From Stappia indica (lineage in GTDB: Bacteria; Pseudomonadota; Alphaproteobacteria; Rhizobiales; Stappiaceae): a DNA stretch of 64,000 nucleotides. The stretch covers positions 4,555,001-4,619,000 of the forward strand of contig NZ_CP046908.1 in assembly GCF_009789575.1 (NCBI RefSeq). The letters run 5' to 3'. Within the stretch, counting starts at the first letter, position 1. Every line of letters starts with the position of its first letter. Shown here piece after piece: positions 8,812 to 16,978 of the stretch. Made by a program: the position numbers and the translations under genes. The notes under the pieces were generated by a model. That model did not search any database and had not been told where the DNA came from. It saw only the letters and a program-made list of their open reading frames with translations.

Positions 8812-10284
8812 TCAGCGGCGACCAGGGCGGTCATCCATCGGCAGGGCGATTCGCGCCTCCAGGCCGCCATCGGGATGGTTGGCGAGCGTCAAGGTGCCGC
8901 CATGCGCATGCACGATCGAGCGGGCGATGGACAGGCCGAGACCGATGCCGCCGGTCTCCTCCGACCGGGATTCCTCCAGCCGCACGAAGGGCTCGAACAC
9001 GTCCTTCAGCCGTTCTTCCGGAATGCCGGGGCCATGGTCGCGCACGGTGATGACCGCCTGCCCGGTCTCGGCCGAGAGCTGCAGCGTGGCGTCGCCGCCA
9101 TAGCGCACCGCGTTGTCGATGAGGTTGCGCATGGCACGCTTGAGGCTGAACGGCCGACAGGACACGACGATGCGGCCGCCCTCGGGCGGGTCGAAGGCCA
9201 CCGGCCTGCCGATGTCGCGATAATCCTCGGCGATGGCGTCGATGAAGCCGCCGAGATCCGTCGGTGCGCCGACTTCGCGCGAGGCTTCGTCCCGGGCAAA
9301 GGCCAGCGCTGCCTCGACCATGCGCTGCATCTCGTCGAGCGTCTCGATCATCTTCTCGCGGTTCTCGTCATCATCGATGAACTCCGCACGGATGCGCAAC
9401 GAGGTGATCGGCGTGCGCAGGTCATGGCTGATCGCGCCCAGCATGCGCGTGCGGTCGCGCACGAAGCGGGTCAGCCGGTCCTGCATCACGTTGAAGGCCT
9501 GGATGGTGCCGCGCACCTCCGACGGCCCGCTCTCGGGCAGCGGCTCGACATCCTCGCCGCGGCCGAGCCGTCCGGCGGCCGCCGCCAGATCCCGTAAGGG
9601 GCGGGTGAGGCGGCGCACGGTCAGGCCGATGACGAGAACAATGGCGGTTGCCATCAGCGCCACGGTGACGAAAACCGGCAGGAGCGTGTTGCGCGGCACG
9701 CGGAAGCGGCTGGCTCCGTTGAGCCAGCGTCCGTCCGACAGTTGCACGGACAGCGTCAGCGACACGGGGGCGGCGCGCCAGCTGCCGTGATGGTGCGGGG
9801 CAGGGCGGTCGCGGGCCTGCCGGTCTTCCGGCTGGTCGTCAGCCTCGTCTTCCCCCTCGCTGTCACCGACATCGATCCGCCGGCGCGAAGGCGGGGCGTG
9901 GGAGACCGCGCGCCGCGACACGTCGACCCGGATCGTCTTGCCGGCATTCAGCTCCTCGCCGAGCATGGCGGCAATCCGCTTGTCGGTCTTGCCGCTTCCG
10001 GCTTCGGCAAGGGCCGGGGTGTCGTCGATCCAGTACCAGAGGAAGCGGCTGGAGATGGCCCGGAGCATGTCCGGATGCTGGCTCTCCGGCGCTGCCTCGA
10101 CGAGGCGTACCAGAGAGACGGTGCGCGAGACGATGGTGTTGCGGGCAAGCTCCACCAGCGCCACCCGCCGCTCGCCGGCGAAGAGCCAAAGCGTGATGAT
10201 CTGGGCCAGCACCACCGCGATCAGCAGCAGGGCGACAAGCTGGCCGGCCAGCGAGCGCGGCCAGGGACGCAAGCGGGTCGTCAT
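8812..10284 (-). CDS. Sensor histidine kinase with periplasmic sensor loop
   Basis: A 490-residue inner-membrane kinase: transmembrane helix 14-36, periplasmic domain ~37-202, second helix ~203-222, HAMP ~223-277, dimerisation/phosphoacceptor helix with SHDLRTP (His287), and an ATPase domain with N-box NLIDNAVRYG, DHGPGIP and GGIGLGLSIA. The periplasmic loop carries an acidic stretch (139-155, GDSEGEDEADDQPED) and a His triplet (164-166), features that could bind divalent cations (inference). The ATG overlaps the response-regulator stop by 4 bases (ATGA), so the two are translationally coupled. The neighbour is a secreted EF-hand protein. Confidence 0.93.
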   Translation of the reverse strand: MTTRLRPWPRSLAGQLVALLLIAVVLAQIITLWLFAGERRVALVELARNTIVSRTVSLVRLVEAAPESQHPDMLRAISSRFLWYWIDDTPALAEAGSGKTDKRIAAMLGEELNAGKTIRVDVSRRAVSHAPPSRRRIDVGDSEGEDEADDQPEDRQARDRPAPHHHGSWRAAPVSLTLSVQLSDGRWLNGASRFRVPRNTLLPVFVTVALMATAIVLVIGLTVRRLTRPLRDLAAAAGRLGRGEDVEPLPESGPSEVRGTIQAFNVMQDRLTRFVRDRTRMLGAISHDLRTPITSLRIRAEFIDDDENREKMIETLDEMQRMVEAALAFARDEASREVGAPTDLGGFIDAIAEDYRDIGRPVAFDPPEGGRIVVSCRPFSLKRAMRNLIDNAVRYGGDATLQLSAETGQAVITVRDHGPGIPEERLKDVFEPFVRLEESRSEETGGIGLGLSIARSIVHAHGGTLTLANHPDGGLEARIALPMDDRPGRR

Positions 10285-11009
10285 GCGACGATGTCCTCGA
10301 CTTCTGCGGTGAAGGTGTAGCCGCCGCCCCAGACGGTCTTGATGAGCTCCGGGTTCTTCGGGTCGGGCTCGATCTTGCGGCGCAGGCGGCTGACCTGGTT
10401 GTCGATCGAGCGGTCGAAGGCGGCCGGGCTGCGGCCGGAGGTGATGTCGAGCAGCTGGTCGCGCGACAGCACCATGCGAGGGCGCTTCAGGAAGGCGATC
10501 AGCAACTGGAACTCGCCGGTCGACAGCGGCACGGCAACGCCGTCCTCCCCTGTGAGCAGGCGTTTGGGCACGTCGAGGCGCCAGCCGGCGAAGGTGAGCG
10601 TCTCCGCCTCTATCGGGTCGCGCTGCTTGGGAACCTGGGAGGAGCGGCGCAACACGGCGCGGATACGGGCCAGCAGTTCGCGCGGGTTGAACGGCTTGGT
10701 GACATAGTCGTCGGCGCCGATCTCCAGTCCGACGATGCGGTCGGTATCCTCGGCCATGGCGGTGAGCAGGATCACCGGCATGGTGCCGCTTTCCACCAGC
10801 GAGCGGCAAAGGGAAAGGCCGTCCTCGCCGGGCATCATGATGTCGAGCACGACAAGGTCCACCGCTGCCGCCTTCAGGAACTTGCGCGCCTGGGCAGCAT
10901 TTTCCGCGACCGAGGCACGCAGCCCGTTCTTGCGCAGATAGCGCGCCAGCGACTCGCGAATGTCGCGGTGGTCGTCGACGACGAGAATATGGTGCCCGCT
11001 TTCGCTCAT
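10281..11009 (-). CDS. OmpR-family response regulator
   Basis: A 242-residue regulator: receiver domain 7-120 with VVDDH (Asp12/Asp13), phosphoacceptor Asp56 in VVLDIMMPGEDG and the TKPF lysine, then an OmpR-type winged helix (~140-236) ending KTVWGGGYTF. The frame continues upstream to 11150, but the ATG at 11009 (MSESGHHILVVDD) begins just before the receiver fold. It is the first gene of the pair, overlapping the downstream kinase by 4 bases. It is divergent from the EF-hand gene, which it probably regulates through the TGTA repeats in the spacer. Confidence 0.94.
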   Translation of the reverse strand: MSESGHHILVVDDHRDIRESLARYLRKNGLRASVAENAAQARKFLKAAAVDLVVLDIMMPGEDGLSLCRSLVESGTMPVILLTAMAEDTDRIVGLEIGADDYVTKPFNPRELLARIRAVLRRSSQVPKQRDPIEAETLTFAGWRLDVPKRLLTGEDGVAVPLSTGEFQLLIAFLKRPRMVLSRDQLLDITSGRSPAAFDRSIDNQVSRLRRKIEPDPKNPELIKTVWGGGYTFTAEVEDIVA

Positions 11010-11081
11010 GGGTCGCTTCCGCCTCGAATTGTCTCCCTCGCACTCTAGATATCGCTGCCCGCATCGGCAGGGAAACCGCAA

Positions 11082-11100
11082 TTGTATCCAGATGTAACGT
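11082..11100. promoter_or_regulatory. Candidate OmpR-type direct-repeat operator
   Basis: TTGTATCC (from 11082) and ATGTAACG (from 11092) share TGTA with identical 10-base spacing, one helical turn, as expected for tandem half-sites of OmpR/PhoB-family regulators. They sit between the response-regulator gene and the divergent EF-hand gene. The assignment rests on pattern and position only. Confidence 0.45.
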
Positions 11101-11210
11101 GTGGGCAGACCGCCACAGGTTGCGACACAAAGGCGGTGTTGCGGGCACATTTCAGCGACAAGCGGCCGCTAGACCGGTGTCATCGCAGTGACCGACAAGG
11201 AGATGACGCG

Positions 11211-12146
11211 ATGACCACTTTCAAGAAGATCACGCTGGCCGCCCTCGCCGCGGCGCTGGTCGGAACCACCGCCATGCCCGCCTTTGCCGACCGTGACGGC
11301 GGCATGCAGGGCTGGGGTCGCGACGGCGGCAAGCCGGGCTGGCACCAGTCCCATCGTGGCGGCAAGCACGGCTGGCATCATGGCCGGCGGGGCAACATGG
11401 CCCGCATGTTCATGGAGCGCTTCGACACCGACGGCGACGGCAAGGTGACCCAGGCCGAGATCGACGCCAAGGTGGAATCGACCTTCGCCTCCGCCGACGC
11501 CAATGGCGACGGCAAGGTGACGCTGGACGAGTTCAAGGTCGCCTACCAGACCGAGTTCAGCGAGCGCCGCGTTCGCGCCTTCCAGCGCCTCGACCGTGAC
11601 GGCGACGGCAAGATCTCCGAGGACGAGTACAATCGCCGTATGGAGCGCATGATCTCCCGCATGGAGCAGCGCGACGGCGACGACGACAAAAAGGGCCGCG
11701 GCGGTCCGCGCGGACATGGCCGGATGATGGAGCGCTTCGACGCTGACGGCGACGGCAACGTGACCGGCGACGAGATTCGTGCTGCCCGGGCCGGTGCCTT
11801 CGCCTCTGCCGATGCCGATGGCGACAAGGCCCTGACGCTCGAGGAGTTCGGCACGATCTGGGCCGAGCGAACAGACAGCCGCATGGTGCGTGCCTTCCAG
11901 CGGCTCGACCGTGACGGCGACCTTGCCATCACCCGCGAGGAAGCGGCGCGTCCCTTCGCCGGCCTCGTTGCCCGCATGGATCGCAATGGCGACGGTGCCC
12001 TGTCCCGCGAAGACCGCCCGCGCGGCGGCATGCGGGATCGCGACGGCAAGCGCTGGCATGGCGAGGGGCGTGGCGATGGCCCGCGTGGCGGAGGCCCGCG
12101 TGGTGAAGGACCGCGCGGCGAAGGCCCGCGTGGCGGCAACAACTGA
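11211..12146 (+). CDS. Secreted EF-hand calcium-binding protein (seven loops)
   Basis: A 311-residue exported protein. Signal peptide 1-26 ends PAFA/D, then a His/Gly-rich segment 30-62. Seven EF-hand-like loops follow at about 72-83, 96-107, 128-139, 177-188, 201-212, 233-244 and 257-268; most read DxDGDGxxxxxE, and the fifth and sixth are weaker (DADGDKALTLEE, DRDGDLAITREE). The tail (290-309) is four 5-residue GPRGx units. The ATG at 11211 has AAGGAG upstream. It probably buffers or senses calcium in the periplasm; divergence from a two-component system suggests it is that system's target (inference). Confidence 0.93.
   Translation: MTTFKKITLAALAAALVGTTAMPAFADRDGGMQGWGRDGGKPGWHQSHRGGKHGWHHGRRGNMARMFMERFDTDGDGKVTQAEIDAKVESTFASADANGDGKVTLDEFKVAYQTEFSERRVRAFQRLDRDGDGKISEDEYNRRMERMISRMEQRDGDDDKKGRGGPRGHGRMMERFDADGDGNVTGDEIRAARAGAFASADADGDKALTLEEFGTIWAERTDSRMVRAFQRLDRDGDLAITREEAARPFAGLVARMDRNGDGALSREDRPRGGMRDRDGKRWHGEGRGDGPRGGGPRGEGPRGEGPRGGNN
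12078..12137 (+). repeat. Four tandem 15-bp units encoding a Gly-Pro-Arg-Gly tail
   Basis: Units at 12078-12092, 12093-12107, 12108-12122 and 12123-12137 follow GGCCCGCGTGGYGRA with few differences and keep the reading frame. They encode the low-complexity C-terminus of the EF-hand protein and could vary in copy number by slippage. Confidence 0.85.
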
Positions 12147-12189
12147 GGACGCGCCTTCCCCGTGCGACCTCGTCACTGAACCGTGCAAG

Positions 12190-12212
12190 CGGCGGGACCT
12201 CGTGTCCCGCCG
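12190..12212 (+). terminator. Hairpin downstream of the EF-hand gene
   Basis: CGGCGGGAC (12190-12198) pairs perfectly with GTCCCGCCG (12204-12212) around a 5-base loop, 43 bases after the stop. It lacks a strong U-tract, so termination strength is uncertain. Confidence 0.55.
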
Positions 12213-12387
12213 TTCGCGTTGGAAAGGGGGCTTCTGCATCGGCCGGGAGAGCCTGATTCCCCTGCGGCGGCAGCGTGTCGCCGGTCTCGTGCGGCCCGGC
12301 CTGTTTCGCCTGTCGGCAAAAGTCACAGGAAATGCGGAAATGCATGGGAGAGGCGCAAAAAATGCGCCTGGCGGAGGGATTTTTCCC

Positions 12388-12416
12388 TTGATTAAGACAT
12401 ATTCCTGATTCATATC
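12388..12416 (+). promoter_or_regulatory. Candidate sigma-70-type promoter of the decarboxylase leader
   Basis: TTGATT (12388-12393) and CATATC (12411-12416) stand 17 bases apart in a local AT-rich window about 380 bases upstream of the decarboxylase ATG. This would place the transcript start at the head of the structured leader. Confidence 0.4.
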
Positions 12417-12419
12417 TCC

Positions 12420-12796
12420 CCTTGCCCAAATTCGCACGTGCCCGTGGTCGTCCAACCGAAAGGTGGCAGTCGCTCAAAAGGGCCCGGACCTGTCCGGAAT
12501 AGAGCGACAAAACGGATGGCTTAAAGCAACGACGTAAGAGGGCTTTTTTGGTCTCTGCCGGGTTTCCAAGTCCCGGGGTCACTGAAGAGGCACTTGTTAC
12601 ATCATTGCCGGCCGTGCGGTTCGGGACACCCGATCCAATCCAAGGCAGCAATCGCGGAACGGCGACACGCTTGCGCTATGCAGGCGTCGAACCCGACCGT
12701 TGCATATGGCGTCCGTTTTCTCCCCGTCTCCAAAGCGGGCGAGAGACGCGATCGCATATGCACCTGTACCGGAATTCGGACTTGCGGGTGAATGCC
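12420..12796 (+). ncRNA. Structured 5' leader of ornithine decarboxylase (speF-motif candidate)
   Basis: A long non-coding leader precedes the decarboxylase gene. It contains a nested helix: GTCGCTC (12469-12475) pairs with GAGCGAC (12502-12508), enclosing CCGGAC/GTCCGG (12484-12489 with 12492-12497). Further hairpins follow, for example CCGGG/CCCGG near 12558-12578, and a T-run at 12543-12548. Alphaproteobacterial speF-type decarboxylases are known to carry a conserved leader RNA (Rfam speF motif) of about this size and position. I infer membership from location and structure; I cannot run a covariance search. Confidence 0.55.
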
Positions 12797-13930
12797 ATGA
12801 CCGAGCGCATCAAGAACTTTCTCCGGCAGCGACGAGGCGACGGGCCTTGCGTTGTCGTCGACCTCGACATCGTCCAGGACAACTATCTCGCGTTCGAGCG
12901 GGCCCTTCCGGATACCCGCGTCTTCTACGCGGTGAAGGCCAACCCGGCTCCCGAGATCCTGGCGCTGCTCGCCAGCCTTGGCTCCTCCTTCGACTGCGCT
13001 TCGGTGCCGGAGATCGAGATGGCCCTGGCCGCCGGCGCGGGCCCCGAGCGTATTTCCTTCGGCAACACCATCAAGAAGGAGCGCGATGTCGCGCGTGCCT
13101 TCGAGCTGGGTGTGCGCCTGTTCGCCGTCGACTGCGAGGCCGAGGTCGAGAAGATCGCCCGTGCCGCCCCCGGCGCGCAGGTGTTCTGCCGCATCCTGTG
13201 CGATGGCGCCGGCGCCGACTGGCCGCTGTCGCGCAAGTTCGGCTGCGCGCCCTCCATGGCGCCGCAGGTGCTCGAGCATGCCCATCGTCTGGGCCTCGTC
13301 GCCCATGGCGTGTCGTTCCACGTCGGCTCGCAGCAGGCGAATGTCGACGCATGGGACACGGCTCTGGGCTCTGCCGCCGCGATCTTCCGCGAGATGGCCG
13401 AGCGCGGCATCGTGCTGTCGATGGTCAACCTGGGTGGCGGTTTCCCCGCTCGCTACCTGAAGGACGTCCCGGGCGTGCCGCGCTACGGCGAGGCGATCCT
13501 GCGCGGCCTGGCCAACCACTTCGGCAACCGCATCCCGCAGACGATCATCGAGCCGGGCCGCGGCATGGTCGGCGATGCCGGCATGATCGAGGCCGAGGTG
13601 GTCCTGATCTCGAAGAAGTCCGAGGCCGAGGACGAGATCCGCTGGGTCTACCTCGACATCGGCAAGTTCAACGGCCTGGCCGAGACCATGGACGAGGCGA
13701 TCCGCTATCCGATTCGCACGGAGAAGGATGAAGACCGCAAGACCCCTTGCGTGCTCGCCGGCCCGACCTGCGACAGCGTCGACGTGCTCTACGAGAAGAC
13801 CCCGTACGAGCTGCCCGTCAGCCTGTCGATCGGCGACAAGGTGCTGATCGAGGCGTGCGGCGCCTACACCACCACCTATTCGGCGGTGGCCTTCAACGGC
13901 TTCGAGCCCCTGCGCTCCTACGTCATCTGA
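12797..13930 (+). CDS. PLP-dependent ornithine (ornithine/lysine) decarboxylase
   Basis: Makes putrescine from ornithine in the cytoplasm. The 377-residue alanine-racemase-fold enzyme has the PLP lysine in VFYAVKANP (Lys47), HVGSQ at 175-179, the phosphate-binding GGGFP at 213-217 and EPGR at 252-255, and the cross-subunit catalytic Cys325-Asp326 in CDSVDVLYE. CGAYTTTYS closes the active site. The frame is open upstream, but the ATG at 12797 starts where the family starts and follows the structured leader. Homospermidine synthase lies 149 bases downstream, giving a putrescine-to-homospermidine route. Confidence 0.93.
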   Translation: MTERIKNFLRQRRGDGPCVVVDLDIVQDNYLAFERALPDTRVFYAVKANPAPEILALLASLGSSFDCASVPEIEMALAAGAGPERISFGNTIKKERDVARAFELGVRLFAVDCEAEVEKIARAAPGAQVFCRILCDGAGADWPLSRKFGCAPSMAPQVLEHAHRLGLVAHGVSFHVGSQQANVDAWDTALGSAAAIFREMAERGIVLSMVNLGGGFPARYLKDVPGVPRYGEAILRGLANHFGNRIPQTIIEPGRGMVGDAGMIEAEVVLISKKSEAEDEIRWVYLDIGKFNGLAETMDEAIRYPIRTEKDEDRKTPCVLAGPTCDSVDVLYEKTPYELPVSLSIGDKVLIEACGAYTTTYSAVAFNGFEPLRSYVI

Positions 13931-13975
13931 CGGTCACCCAGAATCACGCCCTATAGAGATCCCGAAAAACTCCGA

Positions 13976-14001
13976 GCCGGCCGGTCGCGAAAGCGGCCGG
14001 C
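13976..14001 (+). terminator. Hairpin between decarboxylase and homospermidine synthase
   Basis: GCCGGCCG (13976-13983) pairs with CGGCCGGC (13994-14001) around a 10-base loop. No U-tract follows, so it may attenuate or protect the 3' end rather than terminate fully. Confidence 0.5.
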
Positions 14002-14079
14002 CGGCGTTATGGTCCAGCCATGGCGGCCGCTGCCCGTTGCGCGCCATGCCGACACGTTGCAAGCAGAAGGACACTCGCC

Positions 14080-15597
14080 ATGACCGAAACGAAGACCCCG
14101 GCGGCGAAGAAGAAGGCCGCCAGGTCCGCCCCGGCAACCACGTCGCCCGCCAGCTCCGCAGCCGCGGAGAAGTCCTGGCCGGTTCACGGCACCATTTCCG
14201 GCCCGATCGTGATGATCGGCTTCGGCTCCATCGGCAAGGGCACCCTGCCGCTGATCGAGCGCCATTTCCGCTTCGATGCCTCGCGCGTGACGGTGATCGA
14301 CCCGGTCGATGCCGACCGCAAGCTGGTCGACGACCGCGGCTACAAGTTCCTCAAGGAAGCGATCACCAAGGACAATTACCGTGACGTCCTGTCGCCGCTG
14401 CTCACCGAGGGCGAGGGCCAGGGCTTCTGCGTCAATCTTTCGGTCGACACCTCCTCGCTGGACCTGATGAAGCTCTGCCGCGAGCTCGGCGTCCTCTACA
14501 TCGACACCGTCGTCGAGCCGTGGCTCGGCTTCTACTTCGACGAGAACGCCGACAACGCCTCGCGCACCAACTACGCGCTGCGCGAGACCGTGCGCCGCGA
14601 GAAGAAGAAGAACCCGGGCGGCACGACGGCCGTCTCCTGCTGCGGTGCCAACCCCGGCATGGTCTCCTGGTTCGTCAAGCAGGCGCTGGTCGACATCGCC
14701 CGCGACACCGGTGCCAAGTTCGAGGAGCCGACCAACCGCAAGGGTTGGGCGAAGCTGATGAAGAAGGTCGGCGTCAAGGGCGTGCACATCGCCGAGCGCG
14801 ACACCCAGCGGGCCAAGAAGCCGAAGCCGATGGGCGCGTTCTGGAACACCTGGTCGGTCGAGGGTTTCCTCTCCGAGGGCTTCCAGCCGTCCGAGCTGGG
14901 CTGGGGCACGCACGAGAAGTGGATGCCGAAGAACGCCCGCAAGCACAAGAAGGGCTGCAAGGCGGCGATCTACCTGGAGCAGCCGGGCGCCAACACCCGC
15001 GTGCGCACCTGGTGCCCGACGCCGGGTGCCCAGTACGGCTTCCTCGTCACCCATAACGAGTCGATCTCCATCGCCGACTTCTTCACGCTGAAGGAGGACG
15101 GCAAGGTCGTCTACCGTCCGACCTGCCACTACGCCTACCACCCGGCCAACGACGCGGTGCTGTCTCTGCACGAGCTGTTCGGCGCCGCCGGCAAGATGCA
15201 GGAGACCCTGCACGTTCTGGCCGAGGACGAGATCGTCGACGGTATCGACGAGCTCGGCGTGCTGCTCTACGGCCACGAGAAGAACGCCTACTGGTACGGC
15301 TCGCAGCTCTCCATCGAGGAGACCCGCGAAATCGCGCCCTACCAGAACGCGACGGGCCTGCAGGTGACCTCGGCCGTGCTTGCCGGCATGGTCTGGGCGC
15401 TGGAGAACCCGAACGAGGGCATCGTCGAGGCCGACGAGATGGACTATCGGCGCTGCCTCGAGGTTCAGCGTCCCTATCTCGGCCCGGTCAAGGGCTACTA
15501 CACCGACTGGACGCCGCTCACCGATCGTCCGGGCTTCTTCCCCGAGGACCTCGACGAGAGCGATCCCTGGCAGTTCCGCAACATCCTGGTGCGCTGA
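14080..15597 (+). CDS. hss: Homospermidine synthase
   Basis: Joins putrescine units NAD-dependently to make sym-homospermidine, a major polyamine of many Hyphomicrobiales. The 505-residue protein has an Ala/Lys-rich N-terminal extension of ~30 residues, then a Rossmann motif GFGSIGKG (47-54). Conserved tracts include LYIDTVVEPWLGFYFDE, SCCGANPGMVSWFVKQAL, the Trp-rich FWNTWSVEGF and GYYTDWTPL near the C-terminus. The ATG at 14080 follows AGAAGGA. It sits downstream of ornithine decarboxylase in the order expected for the pathway. Confidence 0.96.
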   Translation: MTETKTPAAKKKAARSAPATTSPASSAAAEKSWPVHGTISGPIVMIGFGSIGKGTLPLIERHFRFDASRVTVIDPVDADRKLVDDRGYKFLKEAITKDNYRDVLSPLLTEGEGQGFCVNLSVDTSSLDLMKLCRELGVLYIDTVVEPWLGFYFDENADNASRTNYALRETVRREKKKNPGGTTAVSCCGANPGMVSWFVKQALVDIARDTGAKFEEPTNRKGWAKLMKKVGVKGVHIAERDTQRAKKPKPMGAFWNTWSVEGFLSEGFQPSELGWGTHEKWMPKNARKHKKGCKAAIYLEQPGANTRVRTWCPTPGAQYGFLVTHNESISIADFFTLKEDGKVVYRPTCHYAYHPANDAVLSLHELFGAAGKMQETLHVLAEDEIVDGIDELGVLLYGHEKNAYWYGSQLSIEETREIAPYQNATGLQVTSAVLAGMVWALENPNEGIVEADEMDYRRCLEVQRPYLGPVKGYYTDWTPLTDRPGFFPEDLDESDPWQFRNILVR

Positions 15598-15749
15598 CCT
15601 CGCACCGCGATCCGGACGTCCCGACGGCCCGTGCCGATCTTCCCCAGCGGGAGGCCGGCGCGGGCCGTTCGCGCATCCTCACTCGACGCAGCCGCCGCGA
15701 ATGGCTACAAACCCCGGACAAAGTCGCCATGTGGGAACGCAAGCACGCC

Positions 15750-16973
15750 ATGAAGCCGACCAATCCTGTCTTCACCGGACTGCCGACGACGATCTTCGAG
15801 ACCATGTCGCGGCTCGCCATCGCCAACGGTGCGATCAATCTGGGTCAGGGCTTTCCGGATGTGGACGGGCCGCAGGACGTGCGCCAGGTCGCGGCCGATG
15901 CGCTGATGGCCGGCCCGAACCAGTATCCGCCGATGCTGGGCCTGCCGGAGCTGCGCCAGGCGGTCGCCGCCTCGACCAAGCGTTTCTACGATCTCGATGT
16001 CGACTGGCAGAGCGAGGTCATGGTCACCTCGGGCGCGACCGAGGCGCTGGCCGACGTGCTGCTGGCCCTGCTGGAGCCGGGCGACGAGGTCATCCTCATC
16101 GAGCCGCTCTACGACTGCTACCTGCCGCTGGTGAAGCGTGCGGGCGGCATCCCGGTGCGTCTGCGCGTCACGCCGCCGCACTGGAAGCTCGACCTCGGCA
16201 AGCTGGCCGATGCCTTCACCGAGAACACCAAGGCGATCCTCATCAACAATCCGATGAATCCGGCCGGCAAGGTGTTCGGAGAAGACGAACTGGCCGCGAT
16301 CGCCCGGCTGTGCATCGAGCACGGCGTCTATGCGATCTGCGACGAGGTCTACGAGCATCTGCTGTTCGACGGGCGCCAGCACCTGCCGCTGATGGCGTTC
16401 CCTGGCATGCGCGAGCGTGCGGTGCGCATCGGCTCGGCCGGCAAGACCTTCTCGCTGACCGGCTGGAAGGTCGGCTATGTCACGGCCGCGCCGAACCTGC
16501 TCGATCCGATCGCCAAGGCGCACCAGTTCGTCACCTTCACGACGCCGCCCAACCTGCAGAAGGCGGTGGCCTACGGACTTGGCAAGGAAGACAGCTACTT
16601 CCTCACCCTGCGCGACGAGATGCAGGCCAAGCGCGACCGCTTCGCCAGCGGGCTTGCGGCTCTCGGCTTCGGCGTGCTGCCCTGCGAGGGTACCTACTTC
16701 CTGACCTGCGACGTCTCGACCCTCGGCCTGCAGGGCACCGATGTCGATATCTGCCGCCAGCTGGTGGAAGAGGCGGGCGTTGCCGCCGTGCCGGTCTCGG
16801 CCTTTTACGTTGCCGACGCGCCGACCAATTTCGTGCGCTTCTGCTTCTGCAAGAAGGATGAGGTGCTGGACGGGGCCCTGGAACGGCTGGACGCCTTCCT
16901 GTCGGCCCGCGGCGGCGCCTCCGCCGTCCTGTCTGCACCCGGTTCCCTTCAGGTGGCTGCCGAGAAGGCTTGA
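15750..16973 (+). CDS. PLP class I aminotransferase (methionine/kynurenine aminotransferase-like)
   Basis: A 407-residue fold-type I aminotransferase. Family motifs are INLGQGFPDVDGP (30-42), NQYPPMLGLPELR, YDCYLPLVKRAGG, NNPMNPAGKVF and the PLP-lysine segment SAGKTFSLTGWK (Lys232), with the C-terminal FVRFCFCKKD. The pattern resembles enzymes that transaminate methionine, glutamine or kynurenine; the exact substrate is not decidable. An in-frame ATG at 15729 adds 7 residues; I prefer 15750 (MKPTNPVF) because homologues begin there. The asparaginase gene follows after 5 bases, so both are probably co-transcribed. Confidence 0.9.
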   Translation: MKPTNPVFTGLPTTIFETMSRLAIANGAINLGQGFPDVDGPQDVRQVAADALMAGPNQYPPMLGLPELRQAVAASTKRFYDLDVDWQSEVMVTSGATEALADVLLALLEPGDEVILIEPLYDCYLPLVKRAGGIPVRLRVTPPHWKLDLGKLADAFTENTKAILINNPMNPAGKVFGEDELAAIARLCIEHGVYAICDEVYEHLLFDGRQHLPLMAFPGMRERAVRIGSAGKTFSLTGWKVGYVTAAPNLLDPIAKAHQFVTFTTPPNLQKAVAYGLGKEDSYFLTLRDEMQAKRDRFASGLAALGFGVLPCEGTYFLTCDVSTLGLQGTDVDICRQLVEEAGVAAVPVSAFYVADAPTNFVRFCFCKKDEVLDGALERLDAFLSARGGASAVLSAPGSLQVAAEKA

Positions 16974-16978
16974 GCGAG

